Positions 53,657 to 63,390 of a DNA stretch of 64,000 nucleotides are shown in pieces. How positions within the stretch are numbered: position 1 is the stretch's first letter; every line of letters starts with the position of its first letter. The notes under the pieces are model-generated. The model was given only the letters and a program-made list of their open reading frames with translations, searched no databases and had not been told where the DNA came from. Location: NCBI RefSeq assembly GCF_009931615.1, contig NZ_CP046620.1, forward strand, positions 2,433,501 to 2,497,500. The letters are read 5' to 3'. Source of the DNA: Algicella marina (lineage in GTDB: Bacteria; Pseudomonadota; Alphaproteobacteria; Rhodobacterales; Rhodobacteraceae). Position numbers and translations under genes: made by a program.

Positions 53657-54642
53657 GCATGGCGGAACGACATATCCCCGACAGGCTGACGGGCCGCGCG
53701 GCGCGGGTGCTGAAAAGCTGGGAGACGCTGCTGCTGGCCGTGGCGGTCGGCATCTTCATCCTCAACTCCTTCGCCTCGCCCTATTTCCTGAACGCTTGGA
53801 ACCTGTCGGACGCCACGTTCAACTTCACCGAGAAGGCGATGATCGCCTTCGCCATGACGCTGCTGATCATCGCGGGTGAGATCGACCTGTCGGTCGCGTC
53901 GATCATCGCCCTTGCCTCCACCTGCATGGGCTTCGCGGCGGAGGCGGGCGTGGGCACGGGCGGGCTGGTGGCCATCGGGCTGACGGTGGGGCTGGCCTGC
54001 GGGGCGTTCAACGCGTTCTTCGTGACCGTGCTGGGCCTGCCCTCGATCGTCGTGACGATCGGGACGATGAGCCTGTTTCGCGGAATCAGCTATATCGTGC
54101 TGGGGGACGGCGCGTTTCGCGGCTACCCGGCGGATTTCGCCTTTTTCGGGCAGGGCTACGTGTTCTGGGTGATCAGTTTCGAGCTGGTGCTCTTTGCCGT
54201 GCTGGCGGTGATCTATGGCGTGGTGCTGCACAAGACGAATTTCGGCCGCGCGGTCTATGCCATCGGCAACAACCCGATGGCGGCGCTTTTTTCCGGCATC
54301 CGCGTGCAGCGGGTGAAGTTCATCCTGTTCCTGCTGACCGGGCTGATGAGCGGGATCGCCGCTGTCTGCCTGACTTCGCGGCTCGGCTCCACCCGGCCGT
54401 CCATCGCCACGGGGATGGAGCTGGAGGTGGTGACGATGGTGGTGCTGGGCGGCGTGAACATCCTCGGCGGTTCCGGCACCATTCCCGGCGTGGTGATCGC
54501 GGCCTTCGTGATGGGGCTGGTGACCTTCGGGCTGGGGCTGTTGAACGTGCCGGGGATCGTGATGTCGATCTTCATCGGGGCGCTGCTGATCGGGGTGATC
54601 GCGCTGCCGAGGCTGTGGACGAAGATGCGGAGGCGGCGATGA
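53653..54642 (+). CDS. rhaQ: Rhamnose ABC transporter permease RhaQ
   Basis: The second permease, 329 aa, same class as Rha[67 protein letters not shown] and [28 protein letters not shown] are typical. The overlap of stop and start codons (ATGA) with both neighbours points to tight translational coupling. Confidence 0.93.
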   Translation: MSMAERHIPDRLTGRAARVLKSWETLLLAVAVGIFILNSFASPYFLNAWNLSDATFNFTEKAMIAFAMTLLIIAGEIDLSVASIIALASTCMGFAAEAGVGTGGLVAIGLTVGLACGAFNAFFVTVLGLPSIVVTIGTMSLFRGISYIVLGDGAFRGYPADFAFFGQGYVFWVISFELVLFAVLAVIYGVVLHKTNFGRAVYAIGNNPMAALFSGIRVQRVKFILFLLTGLMSGIAAVCLTSRLGSTRPSIATGMELEVVTMVVLGGVNILGGSGTIPGVVIAAFVMGLVTFGLGLLNVPGIVMSIFIGALLIGVIALPRLWTKMRRRR

Positions 54643-54956
54643 GCGAGCGGTATGCATTCCGGATGCGGCTGAATGCGGGCTGCGAAGCGGAGTACACGCG
54701 GCGGCATGACGAGATCTGGCCGGAGCTTGCGGCGCTGCTGCGGCAGGCGGGTGTCTCCGACTACTCCATCTGGCTCGACCGCGAGACGCTGTGCCTGTTC
54801 GGTATCCTGACGCGGGCCGAGGGCCACGGGATGGACGATCTGCCCGCCCACCCGGTGATGCAGCGCTGGTGGGCACATATGGCCGACATCATGGAGGTGG
54901 AGGCGGACAACGCGCCGGTGGCGGTGCCGCTGGTGCGCGTGTTCGACATGCCGTGA
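54639..54956 (+). CDS. rhaU: L-rhamnose mutarotase RhaU
   Basis: It interconverts alpha- and beta-L-rhamnose. The protein is 105 aa, the usual size. The signature [32 protein letters not shown] contains the conserved His, and [19 protein letters not shown] and [13 protein letters not shown] complete the fold. The start overlaps the rhaQ stop (ATGA), and its own stop overlaps the GTG start of rhaK. Confidence 0.95.
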   Translation: MSERYAFRMRLNAGCEAEYTRRHDEIWPELAALLRQAGVSDYSIWLDRETLCLFGILTRAEGHGMDDLPAHPVMQRWWAHMADIMEVEADNAPVAVPLVRVFDMP

Positions 54957-56326
54957 GCATCGCCCGCGTAGCCGTGATCGACATCGGCAAGACCAACGCC
55001 AAGCTGGCGCTGGTCGATCTGGCGCGGTTGGAGGAAATCGCCGTGGTCACGCGCCCCAACACGGTGCTGCCGGGGCCGCCCTGGCCGCATTTCGACGTGG
55101 AAGGGCACTGGGCCTTCGTGCTGGAGGGGCTGGCGCGGTTTCACGCGGAGCAGGGTGTGGATGCCATCGCGGTAACGACGCATGGCGCGAGTTGCGCGTT
55201 ACTGGATGCGCAGGGCGGGCTGGCGGCGCCGATCCTTGATTACGAGCATGACGGGCCGGATGCGGTGGCGGCGGAGTACGACGCGCTGCGGCCCGGCTTC
55301 GACGAGACCGGCTCATCCCGCCTGCCGCAGGGGCTGAACGTGGGCGCACAACTGCACTGGATGCTCGGTGAAATGCCCGGCTTGCGGGAGCGGGTGGCGA
55401 CGGTGCTGACCTATCCGCAATACTGGGCCCACCGCCTGACCGGCGTGGCGGCGAGCGATGTCACCTCGCTCGGTTGCCACACGGACCTCTGGTCACCGAC
55501 GACAGGACGCTTCACTGAACTGCCGCAACGGCTGGGGCTCGGCGGAAAGATGGCCGCGCCGCGTCGTCCGGGCGAATTGCTGGGACGCGTGTTGCCGCAG
55601 GTGGCCCGGGCAACCGGTCTGCCGCAGGATACGCCGGTTGTCACAGGCATCCACGATTCCAATGCCTCGCTCTATCCCCACATCCGGGCGCATTCCGCCC
55701 CCTTCTCAACCGTATCCACCGGCACTTGGGTGGTGGTGATGGCGGTCGGCTCCCGCTCAGAAGCACTGGACCCGGCCCGCGACACGCTGCTCAATGTCAG
55801 TGCCGAAGGCCAGCCAGTGCCGTCCGCCCGCTTCATGGGCGGGCGGGAATTCGAAATCGTGCGCGATGGCGCCGACACCGAAGCAACACCGCAGGCGGCA
55901 GCCCGCGTGCTGGATACCGGCATCATGTTGCTGCCCTCCGTCGTACCGGGTACCGGGCCCTACCCCGGCCGAACGATGGCATGGATCGGCACGGAACCCG
56001 CTGTCGGCAGCGCGGAACGCTCGGCCGCGCTGGCCTTCTACCTTGCGCTGATGACGGCCACCTGCCTGCGGCTGGCCGGGCACCGGGGCGACATCTTCGT
56101 CGAAGGCCCGTTTACACAGAACGGCAGCTACCTCGACATGCTGGCAGCGGTCACCGACGACCGGGTGCTGAAGATGCGCTCTTCCACCGGCACGAGCATC
56201 GGCGCGGCCCTCCTGTTCTCGGACGATGCACCGGATCTGCGGCCCAGCCTGCATGCTGCGACGGCCAACGCTGCGGCCCTGCGATCCTACGCTTCGCGGT
56301 GGCAGGCAGAGGTCGATCAGGTGTAG
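54953..56326 (+). CDS. rhaK: Rhamnulokinase-type sugar kinase RhaK
   Basis: An FGGY-family carbohydrate kinase, 457 aa. It begins [18 protein letters not shown] (phosphate-binding loop), then [11 protein letters not shown]-like and [13 protein letters not shown], with [16 protein letters not shown] and [17 protein letters not shown] in the ATP domain. The GTG start at 54953 overlaps the rhaU stop (GTGA) and removes an upstream extension that is a shadow of rhaU. In R. leguminosarum the corresponding RhaK is required for rhamnose uptake as well as phosphorylation. Confidence 0.92.
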   Translation: MSIARVAVIDIGKTNAKLALVDLARLEEIAVVTRPNTVLPGPPWPHFDVEGHWAFVLEGLARFHAEQGVDAIAVTTHGASCALLDAQGGLAAPILDYEHDGPDAVAAEYDALRPGFDETGSSRLPQGLNVGAQLHWMLGEMPGLRERVATVLTYPQYWAHRLTGVAASDVTSLGCHTDLWSPTTGRFTELPQRLGLGGKMAAPRRPGELLGRVLPQVARATGLPQDTPVVTGIHDSNASLYPHIRAHSAPFSTVSTGTWVVVMAVGSRSEALDPARDTLLNVSAEGQPVPSARFMGGREFEIVRDGADTEATPQAAARVLDTGIMLLPSVVPGTGPYPGRTMAWIGTEPAVGSAERSAALAFYLALMTATCLRLAGHRGDIFVEGPFTQNGSYLDMLAAVTDDRVLKMRSSTGTSIGAALLFSDDAPDLRPSLHAATANAAALRSYASRWQAEVDQV

Positions 56327-56354
56327 CCGGCCAGAACCGCATCACCCGCCGCCA

Positions 56355-56978
56355 CTAACGTTCCGTGGCCCCCTTGCCCGAAAGGATCTTGTCCCGGAAT
56401 TTCTCGATCCGCGCTACCCGCGTCTCCGCCTTCTTCGCTCCGCTCAGATTGATGACGTAACTCTTCTGTCGCCCCGGCGTCAGGCTGTGAAACGCTTCCG
56501 CAAGCTCCGGGTCCGCGTCCAGCGCCGTCACAAGTTCCTCCGGCAGTTCGATCTCCCGCACTTCCTTCACCGGCTCGATGCCCGCCTCGGCATAACCCAT
56601 CGCCTCCGAGAGGTAAGCCTTGATCACCGGTTCCATCGCCGCCACCTGCGCATTTTCCGTGAAGCGGATGGCGTCGGCGTGCCGTGTGTTCGGCCCCTGT
56701 TTCTCCAGCACGCTTTCCGGGTCCTTCATCAGTGCCGCTTTGAAAAAGGTCATCCGGAAATCGCCGCGAAACGCTCCGATGATCACGATGTTGCGCCCCG
56801 CGTGCATGTAGCACGGATGCCCCCATTTCACCGCCTCCTCCAGCCCGGCGGACCGGCATATTCGCCGCAATCCTTCCAGACCGTCGCGCCACTGCTGTAC
56901 GGAACAGTCCGGCGTGTCGAACCGGTCGCAGCGCCCGCAGCCTCTGGCAAAGAAGTCCTCGATATCGGTGATCATCAT
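56355..56978 (-). CDS. YdeI/OmpD-associated-type protein (DUF1801-like)
   Basis: A 207-aa soluble protein. The N-terminal half (VQQWRDGLEGLRRICRSAGLEEAVKWGHPCYMHAGRNIVIIGAFRGDFRMTFFKAALM) is the DUF1801/YdhG fold. The C-terminal half (IELPEELVTALDADPELAEAFHSLTPGRQKSYVINLSGAKKAETRVARIEKFRDKILSGKG) is the YdeI-type helical domain. The function is unknown, and a link with envelope stress is only suggested by family names. ATG 56978 (or 56975) gives the family-like start. It is convergent with rhaK. Confidence 0.85.
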   Translation of the reverse strand: MMITDIEDFFARGCGRCDRFDTPDCSVQQWRDGLEGLRRICRSAGLEEAVKWGHPCYMHAGRNIVIIGAFRGDFRMTFFKAALMKDPESVLEKQGPNTRHADAIRFTENAQVAAMEPVIKAYLSEAMGYAEAGIEPVKEVREIELPEELVTALDADPELAEAFHSLTPGRQKSYVINLSGAKKAETRVARIEKFRDKILSGKGATER

Positions 56979-57042
56979 GATCCGCAGGTTAGGCGCAAAA
57001 CCGTGTTTTGCAAGGCCGGGGCGTCCGAGCCCCGGCCCATGC

Positions 57043-57654
57043 TCACGCTGCTTCCAGCCACGCCGCATCCTGTTCGGCCGTGCGCCGCACGGCTTCCCGA
57101 TCCTGTGTTCGCGCCACCCAGTCGCGGATGCAGGCCACGTCCGGCGTCGCGTCCGGCATCCATGCGAAGGGCGAGGCCAGGATCAGGTCCGCCGCGCTAT
57201 ACTGGTCACCGAGGAGATATGGCCGATCCTCCAGCGCCTCGGCCAGCCGTGCCACCATCTCGGCCTCACCCCGGAAGGTCACATCAATCACGGGATGCGT
57301 CAGCCCGGCAACCTTCATCACCATCACCGGCTCGACGACACCCGCATAGTAGGCCAGCCAGGAAAGATAGGTTCCCCGCTGCGGCGCCCCCGGCGCCGGT
57401 GCCATCCCGGCCTCGCAATAGAGGTCAGTCAGGTACTGGGTGATCGCCACCGTCTCGCGGATCAGTTCGCTGCCGTTCATCAGCAACGGCACCTTCTTCT
57501 CGGGGTGAGGATTGGCCGGATCCGGCCCGCCCGTTCCGTCGATCCGCGGGACGGTCACGGGCACGATCTCGATATCGTTGCCGGCTCCGAGTTCATGGAT
57601 CAGCGACACGATCCGCGAAGAACGAGAGCGCGGCGCGTGGTAGAGTTTCAGCAT
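57043..57654 (-). CDS. Glutathione S-transferase-like protein
   Basis: A 203-aa cytoplasmic protein. The thioredoxin-like domain begins MLKLYHAPRSRSSRIVSLIHELG, with the active Ser region, then PEKKVPLLMNGSELIRETVAITQYL with the cis-Pro block. A helical GST C-terminal domain follows with ALEDRPYLLGDQYSAADLILASPF. It is divergent from a WYL-domain regulator (57728), which probably controls it. ATG 57654 follows GCAGGAGGC. Confidence 0.9.
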   Translation of the reverse strand: MLKLYHAPRSRSSRIVSLIHELGAGNDIEIVPVTVPRIDGTGGPDPANPHPEKKVPLLMNGSELIRETVAITQYLTDLYCEAGMAPAPGAPQRGTYLSWLAYYAGVVEPVMVMKVAGLTHPVIDVTFRGEAEMVARLAEALEDRPYLLGDQYSAADLILASPFAWMPDATPDVACIRDWVARTQDREAVRRTAEQDAAWLEAA

Positions 57655-57727
57655 GTCTGCCTCCTGTTTGGTTGACAACCGACTGCTAGTCCTGCCCTCC
57701 TGACAGAACATGGCAGCAGGAGAACCA

Positions 57728-58423
57728 ATGCCCCGCAGTGACCGCCTACTTCGCCTCGTTCAGGCCCTGCGCACCCTGCCGGCCCCTGTCACCGCCGCGC
57801 GTCTGGCAGAGGAAATGGGTGTTTCGCATCGCACCCTCTATCGCGATATTGCCGCCCTCCGCGCCTCTGGCGCCATCATAGACGGCGAGGCCGGCGTCGG
57901 CTACGTGCTGGTTGAAGACGGTGCCATGCCGCCACAAACGCTGGAGCGTCTGGAACTGGAAGCCGTGATCCTCGGCCTCGCCGCCGTCGGCAATTTCGGC
58001 GACCAGGCCCTTGCCAGCGCAGCCGCCAGCGCAGCCGCCAAGATCGTCGGCAGCCTCGATGAGCGCCGCCAGCGGGAGGCGCTCCACCCGGTTTTGATGA
58101 GCTACTCCTACATCGAACGCGCGCCCTGGACCGTGCCGCAGGAGGAGATCCGCCGCGCCTGCTGGGAAGAACGCGCCCTCGAAATTTCCTACAGGGACAA
58201 GCATGGCGCGGTGACGGAGCGCATCATCGAACCGCTGGCCATGGTCTACTTCGACTGCGGCCTCGCCCTCCTCGCCCGCTGCCGGCTGCGGCAGGATTAC
58301 CGCATCTTCCGGCTCGACAGGATCGTAAGCGTGCAGACCACCAGCGACAGCTTTCGCCCGCGGCGCGCCGCCATGCTCCGCGAACACCTTGCCTTGCTCG
58401 AATCTCGCGGCTCTCAGGGCTGA
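57728..58423 (+). CDS. HTH and WYL-domain transcriptional regulator (YafY family)
   Basis: A 231-aa DNA-binding protein. The N-terminal helix-turn-helix is RLLRLVQALRTLPAPVTAARLAEEMGVSHRTLYRDIAALRASGAIID. A WYL ligand-sensing domain covers about 125-215 (ALEISYRDKHGAVTERIIEPLAMVYFDCGLALLARCRLRQDYRIFRLDRI), where Tyr-Phe replaces the usual WYL tripeptide. ATG 57728 follows AGGAG. The adjacent divergent GST gene is the likely target. Confidence 0.92.
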   Translation: MPRSDRLLRLVQALRTLPAPVTAARLAEEMGVSHRTLYRDIAALRASGAIIDGEAGVGYVLVEDGAMPPQTLERLELEAVILGLAAVGNFGDQALASAAASAAAKIVGSLDERRQREALHPVLMSYSYIERAPWTVPQEEIRRACWEERALEISYRDKHGAVTERIIEPLAMVYFDCGLALLARCRLRQDYRIFRLDRIVSVQTTSDSFRPRRAAMLREHLALLESRGSQG

Positions 58424-58437
58424 CGGGCCGGCACCGC

Positions 58438-58905
58438 TCAGGCCCGCTCGATCAACCCGGCGAAACACCCCTGTCTGGCATTGTGGGCGTGGATGTATTT
58501 GACAGCGGGATCGGCGAACATCCGGCCGATCAGCGGCTCGATGGCATCGCCCTCCGCCACATCCGCCTCGAGCATGAAACCGCGGTCATCGAAACCGCGC
58601 AGCGCGATCAGGCGCCGTTTCATCACCTCGGGAACGACCCCCTCCCGGTCATAGGCCCGCTCCGCGCCCTCGCGCACAAAGATGGCATGGCAGGATCGAT
58701 AGGGCGAGGTCACCGGCAGGTGCTCGTAATTCAGCAACAGCGCCGTCTCGCCCGCCTCCATGTCTCTCATCTCCACACGATCCGGAAAGCCCGGGCAGGC
58801 ATCCACGGCGCAGCGGATCACCCCTAGCTCGGCAAGCTGCCCATCCGACAGGCCATAGAACCTGCTGAACGCCTCCGGATCCAGCCCCCTGATGCGATAA
58901 TTCAT
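58438..58905 (-). CDS. DUF1203 family protein
   Basis: A 155-aa protein matching DUF1203: YRIRGLDPEAFSRFYGLSDGQLAELGVIRCAVDACPGFPDRVEMRDMEAGETALLLNYEHLPVTSPYRSCHAIFVREGA. The C-terminus (YIHAHNARQGCFAGLIERA) is also conserved. The function is unknown. ATG 58905 follows GCGGAGGAG; a longer upstream frame is not family-like. It is convergent with the WYL regulator. Confidence 0.9.
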   Translation of the reverse strand: MNYRIRGLDPEAFSRFYGLSDGQLAELGVIRCAVDACPGFPDRVEMRDMEAGETALLLNYEHLPVTSPYRSCHAIFVREGAERAYDREGVVPEVMKRRLIALRGFDDRGFMLEADVAEGDAIEPLIGRMFADPAVKYIHAHNARQGCFAGLIERA

Positions 58906-59087
58906 GTCGGTCTCCTCCGCGTCCCCGTAGTGTTGCCTTGCCAAAGCTGGCGTAACACGCGTCCGGGAGCAGCCCGTTTCCTGCGCATTCGCAGCGGCCC
59001 GGATGCGGCTGTTGGCGTCGGCTGCGACGCACTTCCGCATGAGGCCCGGTCGCTTGAACCCGCCCGCAACCTCGCTACCTTCGCTAC

Positions 59088-59801
59088 ATGGACATTATCG
59101 GCACGGCCCTGCTGGAGTATCACAACGGCGAACGCAATCGCCGGCTGATGATCCACAGGGACGACGGTTTTTGCGAACCGCTGCCGCCCGCCGCGTTCTT
59201 CGCCGATGCACCGCTGCCGCACGAGGCCGACATCCTCGGTTCGCCCACCGGCCCCGTGCTGGACATCGGCTGCGGCGCGGGTCGTCACCTGCTGTGGCTC
59301 CGCGAGCGCGGGATAGCGGCCACGGGGCTGGATGTCTCGTCCGGAGCGCTGGAGACCTGTCGACTGCGCGGCTGCCGCGATGTATTGCGGGCGGATGTCC
59401 TCGCCCCCGGTGCCTTGCACGGTCTTGGCCCCTTCGCCACCATCCTGCTTTTCGGCCAGAACATCGGTCTGGGCGTCACCCCGCGCGGCGTCGGCGCCCT
59501 GCTCCGCACACTTGCGCCCCTGCTGACACCCGAAGGCCGCATCGTCTTCACCTCGGTCGATACCCGTCTCCGCAAGCAAATTGCGCACGTTACCTACCGG
59601 CAAGCCAATGTCGCCGCCGGCAGACCTCCCGGCCACAATCGTTTTCGCCTCGAATACGACGGCACCTTCGGCCCATGGTTCGACTGGCTCTACCTTGGCC
59701 CCGAGAAGGCCGCGAAACTGGCCGCCACCTGCGGTTTTCAAGCCACCCGCACAGTGCGCTGGCAGCCGGAGACCTATGCGATGGAATTGCGGCGCGTCTG
59801 A
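59088..59801 (+). CDS. Class I SAM-dependent methyltransferase
   Basis: A 237-aa protein. Motif I is VLDIGCGAGRH (about 57-67), followed by GIAATGLDVSSGALETCRLRG (acidic loop) and LGPFATILLFGQNIGLG (motif II region). The N-terminal YHNGERNRRLMIHRDDGFCEPLP and C-terminal RFRLEYDGTFGPWFDWLYLGPEKAAKLAATCGF suggest a small-molecule methyltransferase. The substrate is unknown. Confidence 0.85.
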   Translation: MDIIGTALLEYHNGERNRRLMIHRDDGFCEPLPPAAFFADAPLPHEADILGSPTGPVLDIGCGAGRHLLWLRERGIAATGLDVSSGALETCRLRGCRDVLRADVLAPGALHGLGPFATILLFGQNIGLGVTPRGVGALLRTLAPLLTPEGRIVFTSVDTRLRKQIAHVTYRQANVAAGRPPGHNRFRLEYDGTFGPWFDWLYLGPEKAAKLAATCGFQATRTVRWQPETYAMELRRV

Positions 59802-59804
59802 CCT

Positions 59805-60074
59805 TCAGGTGTCAAAGCGGCTCCGCCACAGCGGCGCCCGCGCCGCGTCCCGCGCCTCGTAGTCCGCCACCGCCGGAGGCAGGTCATTCGGCTCCTGCCG
59901 ATCCTCTGCCAGCGCCGCACCGCCCTCGGCCCAACGCTCATACAGGCGTGCCTGCGCAGCGGTCGGGTCGCCACGCCCGTCGCCGGGCGAATCCGACAAC
60001 GCGGCTTTCACGATCCGGTTCTTCAGCCCCAACCCGCCGAGCAACTCCAGCGGCTGAAACAGCGCCCCGTTCAC
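59805..60074 (-). pseudogene. Remnant of an old-yellow-enzyme family NADH:flavin oxidoreductase
   Basis: Eighty-nine codons beginning at GTG 60074, which overlaps the moeB-like stop (GTGA). The first 50 residues (LFQPLELLGGLGLKNRIVKAALSDSPGDGRGDPTAAQARLYERWAEGGAAL) are the conserved N-terminal start of 12-oxophytodienoate reductase-like flavoenzymes, normally 360-400 aa. After GGAAL the family sequence stops abruptly, and 35 unrelated-looking residues follow. An internal deletion is the simplest explanation. The active-site residues lie in the missing part, so the product should be inactive. Confidence 0.65.
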
Positions 60075-60823
60075 CCGCCGCACACAGCACAGCCTTCGCG
60101 CCGCTTCAGGCCGATCTTCCGGGTTTCTCCCCACAGCGCATCATAGATCAGCATCTCACCCCGCAGCGGCTGGCCGGCGCCGACAATCCACTTGATCGTC
60201 TCACCCGCCATCATGCTGCCCATAACCCCGGCCAACGCGCCCATGATCCCCGCCTCCGCGCAGCTCGGCGCCTGCCCCGGCGCTGGCGGTGTCGGGAAGA
60301 TGCAGGTGTAGCAAGGGCCGCCCCGGGCCGGGTCGAACAGGCTGATCTGCCCCTCCCACTGGCTCATCGCCGCCGAAACCAATGGCTGCGAAGCTTCCAC
60401 ACAGGCCCGGTTGACGAGGCTGCGGGTCGCGAAACTGTCGCTGCCGTCCAGCACCACGTCCGCTCCGGCCAGCAGATCACCGACATTGTCCTCGCCCAGC
60501 CGCAGGTCCATCTCCTCCACCACCACGTGCGGGTTGATCGTCTGCAATGTCTCGCCAGCACTCGCCGTCTTCTTCCGGCCCACCGCTTCGGTCCGGTGCA
60601 ACACCTGCCTCTGCAGGTTGGACAGGCTCACCGTGTCATCGTCGATCACCCGCAACCTGCCGACACCGGCCGCCGCCAGGTACATCAACGCCGGACTGCC
60701 CAGGCCGCCCGCGCCGACCACTGCCACCGTGGCCGCGCTCAGCTTGCGCTGGCCGGTTCCGCCCACCTCTCGCAGCACGATGTGCCGCGCATACCGCTCC
60801 AGTTCCTCGTCGGAAAAACTCAT
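60071..60823 (-). CDS. MoeB/ThiF/HesA family adenylyltransferase
   Basis: A 250-aa enzyme that adenylates the C-terminal glycine of a ubiquitin-like sulfur carrier (MoaD or ThiS type). The nucleotide motif is VAVVGAGGLGSPALMYLAAAGVG (about 33-55), followed by DDDTVSLSNLQRQVLH and VLDGSDSFATRSLVNRAC. Zinc ligands are CYTC (with IFPTPP after it) and the C-terminal CAVC. No C-terminal rhodanese domain is present. Its start overlaps the GNAT gene stop (ATGA). Whether it serves molybdopterin or thiamine cannot be told from here. Confidence 0.93.
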   Translation of the reverse strand: MSFSDEELERYARHIVLREVGGTGQRKLSAATVAVVGAGGLGSPALMYLAAAGVGRLRVIDDDTVSLSNLQRQVLHRTEAVGRKKTASAGETLQTINPHVVVEEMDLRLGEDNVGDLLAGADVVLDGSDSFATRSLVNRACVEASQPLVSAAMSQWEGQISLFDPARGGPCYTCIFPTPPAPGQAPSCAEAGIMGALAGVMGSMMAGETIKWIVGAGQPLRGEMLIYDALWGETRKIGLKRREGCAVCGG

Positions 60824-61512
60824 GACAGGTCCTTGCTCATGTATAGTCGTGCGCCGCCTTCCGGCATCTCCACCCGTGCCAGCACAGAATAGCCGAGCGC
60901 CGCATAGAAACCCTCCGCCTGCCAGCTGAACGTCTGCAGCACTGCCCGCCGCGCCCCCCGCACCCCGGCCTCGCGCTCCATCTCCGCCATCAGCCGGCGG
61001 CCCAGCCCGTTTGCCCGTGCCTCCGGCTCCACCCAGACCGGTCCGAAATCCGCCAGCCCCTGTGTCAATGTCACCCTGCCAGAGGCGTGGATCGCCCCGT
61101 CATCGCCACGGAACCCGATCGAAAACCCGGTTGTGGTCGACCCCGGCACCGCGGCATGACCGGCGGCCCTCAGCTTCGCCTGAACCTCGGCCGTCAGGGC
61201 AGCGTCATTCTCGATCAGCACGAAGCCGGCAGGATGGTCCTCCCGCCCGCCGCTCGCCCCTTCCAGCGCCGCACTGCGCTGCCGCGCCCAGCGCAGCACC
61301 GCCCGGTAGCCCAGCACCGGCACCAGCAGCACCAGCAGCAGCAACCATCCCTGCATGCTTTCCGCCGTCGGTCGGGCACCCGGGTCCAGAACCGCCATCA
61401 GCACCGCGAAGCCGGCACCGCCAAGGCCGATACCAAGCACGAGATCGCCCCGCACCTGCCGCGCCCGCAGACCGGCCACGACAATGGCGGTGCAGGCGAG
61501 CATCCACAGCAT
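60820..61512 (-). CDS. Membrane-anchored GNAT acetyltransferase
   Basis: A 230-aa protein with two or three N-terminal hydrophobic segments (about 1-70), then a GNAT domain. Its acetyl-CoA loop is VWVEPEARANGLGRRLMAEMEREA (R/Q-x-x-G-x-A/R pattern), followed by QAEGFYAALGYSVLARVEMPEGGARLYMSKDL, the typical C-terminal strand. Fusion of a membrane domain to GNAT is uncommon. It overlaps dut at one end and the moeB-like gene at the other, so it is part of a compact operon. Substrate unknown. Confidence 0.82.
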   Translation of the reverse strand: MLWMLACTAIVVAGLRARQVRGDLVLGIGLGGAGFAVLMAVLDPGARPTAESMQGWLLLLVLLVPVLGYRAVLRWARQRSAALEGASGGREDHPAGFVLIENDAALTAEVQAKLRAAGHAAVPGSTTTGFSIGFRGDDGAIHASGRVTLTQGLADFGPVWVEPEARANGLGRRLMAEMEREAGVRGARRAVLQTFSWQAEGFYAALGYSVLARVEMPEGGARLYMSKDLS

Positions 61513-61991
61513 CAGCTGCCCGTAGAGCCGAAACCGCCCCCGCCGCGTTTCGTGCCGCTCAGCGTCTTGACCTCTTCCCAGCGCACCTTCAGCACCGGGG
61601 CCACGACGAACTGCGCGATCCGCGTGCCATGTTTGATCCGGCAGGTGTCGGACCCGTGGTTGATGAGGATGACGCCGACCTCGCCGCGGTAATCGGCGTC
61701 GATCGTCCCCGGCGCGTTTGCCAGCGTGATGCCATAACGCAGGGCAAGGCCGGAGCGCGGGCGCAACTGCATCTCGTATCCCGGCGGCAGCGCAATCGAG
61801 AAACCGGTGGGAATCAGCGCCCGCTCTCCCGGCTGCAGCTGAATGCCCTCCTCGCGGTTGGCCTCGCCGAAATTGGCATGCACGTCCATGCCTGCCGCCT
61901 GCGCCGTCGCGTAGTCAGGCAGCGGTATCTCAGGGTCGGCACCCTCTGTGCGCAGGATCGCCACGGTGCATATGGGTTCAGCGTGTATCAT
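61512..61991 (-). CDS. dut: Deoxyuridine 5'-triphosphate nucleotidohydrolase (dUTPase)
   Basis: It hydrolyses dUTP to dUMP and pyrophosphate, keeping uracil out of DNA and feeding dTMP synthesis. The trimeric type is evident from all five motifs: [17 protein letters not shown] (about 78-87), [17 protein letters not shown] with the catalytic Asp98, RIAQFVV and the C-terminal [11 protein letters not shown]. The protein is 159 aa, the normal size. It overlaps coaBC, a widespread pairing. Confidence 0.97.
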   Translation of the reverse strand: MIHAEPICTVAILRTEGADPEIPLPDYATAQAAGMDVHANFGEANREEGIQLQPGERALIPTGFSIALPPGYEMQLRPRSGLALRYGITLANAPGTIDADYRGEVGVILINHGSDTCRIKHGTRIAQFVVAPVLKVRWEEVKTLSGTKRGGGGFGSTGS

Positions 61992-63214
61992 CAGCCTTCA
62001 TCTTTCCGTCCGGTTTCCCCCGCCCCCAGTTCATCGACAATACGTGCGACCAGCTTCTTTGCCACCTCGCGCTTGCGCATGCGCGGCCACTCCTCGGCGC
62101 CGGCGGCCGAGATCAACGTCACCGCATTCTCGCCGCCGCCCATCACCCCGGTCTCGGGCCGCACGTCATTCGCCAGTATCCAGTCGCAGCCCTTGCGCTC
62201 CCGCTTGGCGGTCGCATGGCCGATCACGTCATCTGTCTCGGCTGCAAAGCCCACCACCAGCGCCGGCCGCCGTGGCCCGGGCCGCGACAGGCCCGCCAGA
62301 ATGTCGGGGTTCTCGGCAAACTCCAGCACCGGCAACTTGCCCGAACCGTCTTTCTTGATCTTCGAGTTGCCCGCGCCGACCACATGCCAGTCGGCGACCG
62401 CCGCCGCACAGATGGCCGCATCGACCGGCAAGGCCGCGTCCACCGCCGCCGCCATCTCCGCCGCTGTCTGCACCTCGATCACCTCCACGCCGCCCGGGCG
62501 CTTCGTATCGGCGGGACCGGTCACGAACACCACGTCGGCGCCCTGCACCGCCAGCGCCTCGGCAATTGCCGTGCCCTGCGCGCCGGAGGAACGGTTGGCG
62601 ATATAGCGCACCGGGTCGATCGGCTCATGCGTCGGCCCGCTCGTCACCAGCACCCTCCGGCCTTTCAGCGGCCCGTCCGTCACCCGCGCGGCAATCGCAT
62701 CGGCAATCGCCAGCGGCTCCGCCATCCGCCCGGGGCCGTACTCGCCGCAGGCCATTTCACCCTCGTCCGGGCCGATCACGGCGACGCCGTCGCCCGTCAG
62801 CGTCGCAAGGTTGCGCCGGGTCGCCGCATGATCCCACATCCGCACGTTCATCGCCGGCGCGATCAGCACCGGAGTATCGGTCGCCATCAGGAGGGTGGAG
62901 GCAAGATCATTCGCCAGCCCCCCGGCCATCTTCGCCATCAGGTCGGCAGTGGCCGGTGCCACCACCACCAGATCAGCCGCGCGGGAAAGCTGGATGTGGC
63001 CCATCTCGGCCTCGTCGGTCAGGTCAAACAGGTCGCGAAAAACCTTCTCGCCCGCCAGGGCAGAGACGCTCAACGGCGTCACGAACTCCTCCGCCGCCCG
63101 CGTCAGCACCGGCACGACCCGCGCACCGCGCCGCTTCAGTTCGCGGATCAGCTCAAGGCTCTTGTAGGCAGCGATCCCGCCACCGATGATCAGAAGAACA
63201 CTTCGCCCCTGCAT
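61991..63214 (-). CDS. coaBC: Bifunctional phosphopantothenoylcysteine decarboxylase / phosphopantothenate-cysteine ligase
   Basis: Two consecutive steps of coenzyme A biosynthesis in one protein of 407 aa. The FMN-dependent CoaC half has [15 protein letters not shown], the catalytic His73 in [15 protein letters not shown] (about 120-123) and Cys156 in [13 protein letters not shown]. The CoaB half starts near residue 180 with [24 protein letters not shown] and continues [22 protein letters not shown], and [22 protein letters not shown]. It ends at the dut start with an overlap of one base. Confidence 0.97.
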   Translation of the reverse strand: MQGRSVLLIIGGGIAAYKSLELIRELKRRGARVVPVLTRAAEEFVTPLSVSALAGEKVFRDLFDLTDEAEMGHIQLSRAADLVVVAPATADLMAKMAGGLANDLASTLLMATDTPVLIAPAMNVRMWDHAATRRNLATLTGDGVAVIGPDEGEMACGEYGPGRMAEPLAIADAIAARVTDGPLKGRRVLVTSGPTHEPIDPVRYIANRSSGAQGTAIAEALAVQGADVVFVTGPADTKRPGGVEVIEVQTAAEMAAAVDAALPVDAAICAAAVADWHVVGAGNSKIKKDGSGKLPVLEFAENPDILAGLSRPGPRRPALVVGFAAETDDVIGHATAKRERKGCDWILANDVRPETGVMGGGENAVTLISAAGAEEWPRMRKREVAKKLVARIVDELGAGETGRKDEG

Positions 63215-63390
63215 GTCTCCGCCTCCGGCCAGTCCCGCGGACCGTAAGCCGCCCCTCGGCGACGGGCAAGGGCGAGATGCCTTGCCGACGCATGTTCACG
63301 AACGCGGGCGCACGGGAGAAACCGTCAGCACCGTCCGGCGAGCTCGCCGAAACGGGAGTCGGCCCCGGTAAAACCAGCACGCGCCCCGCT

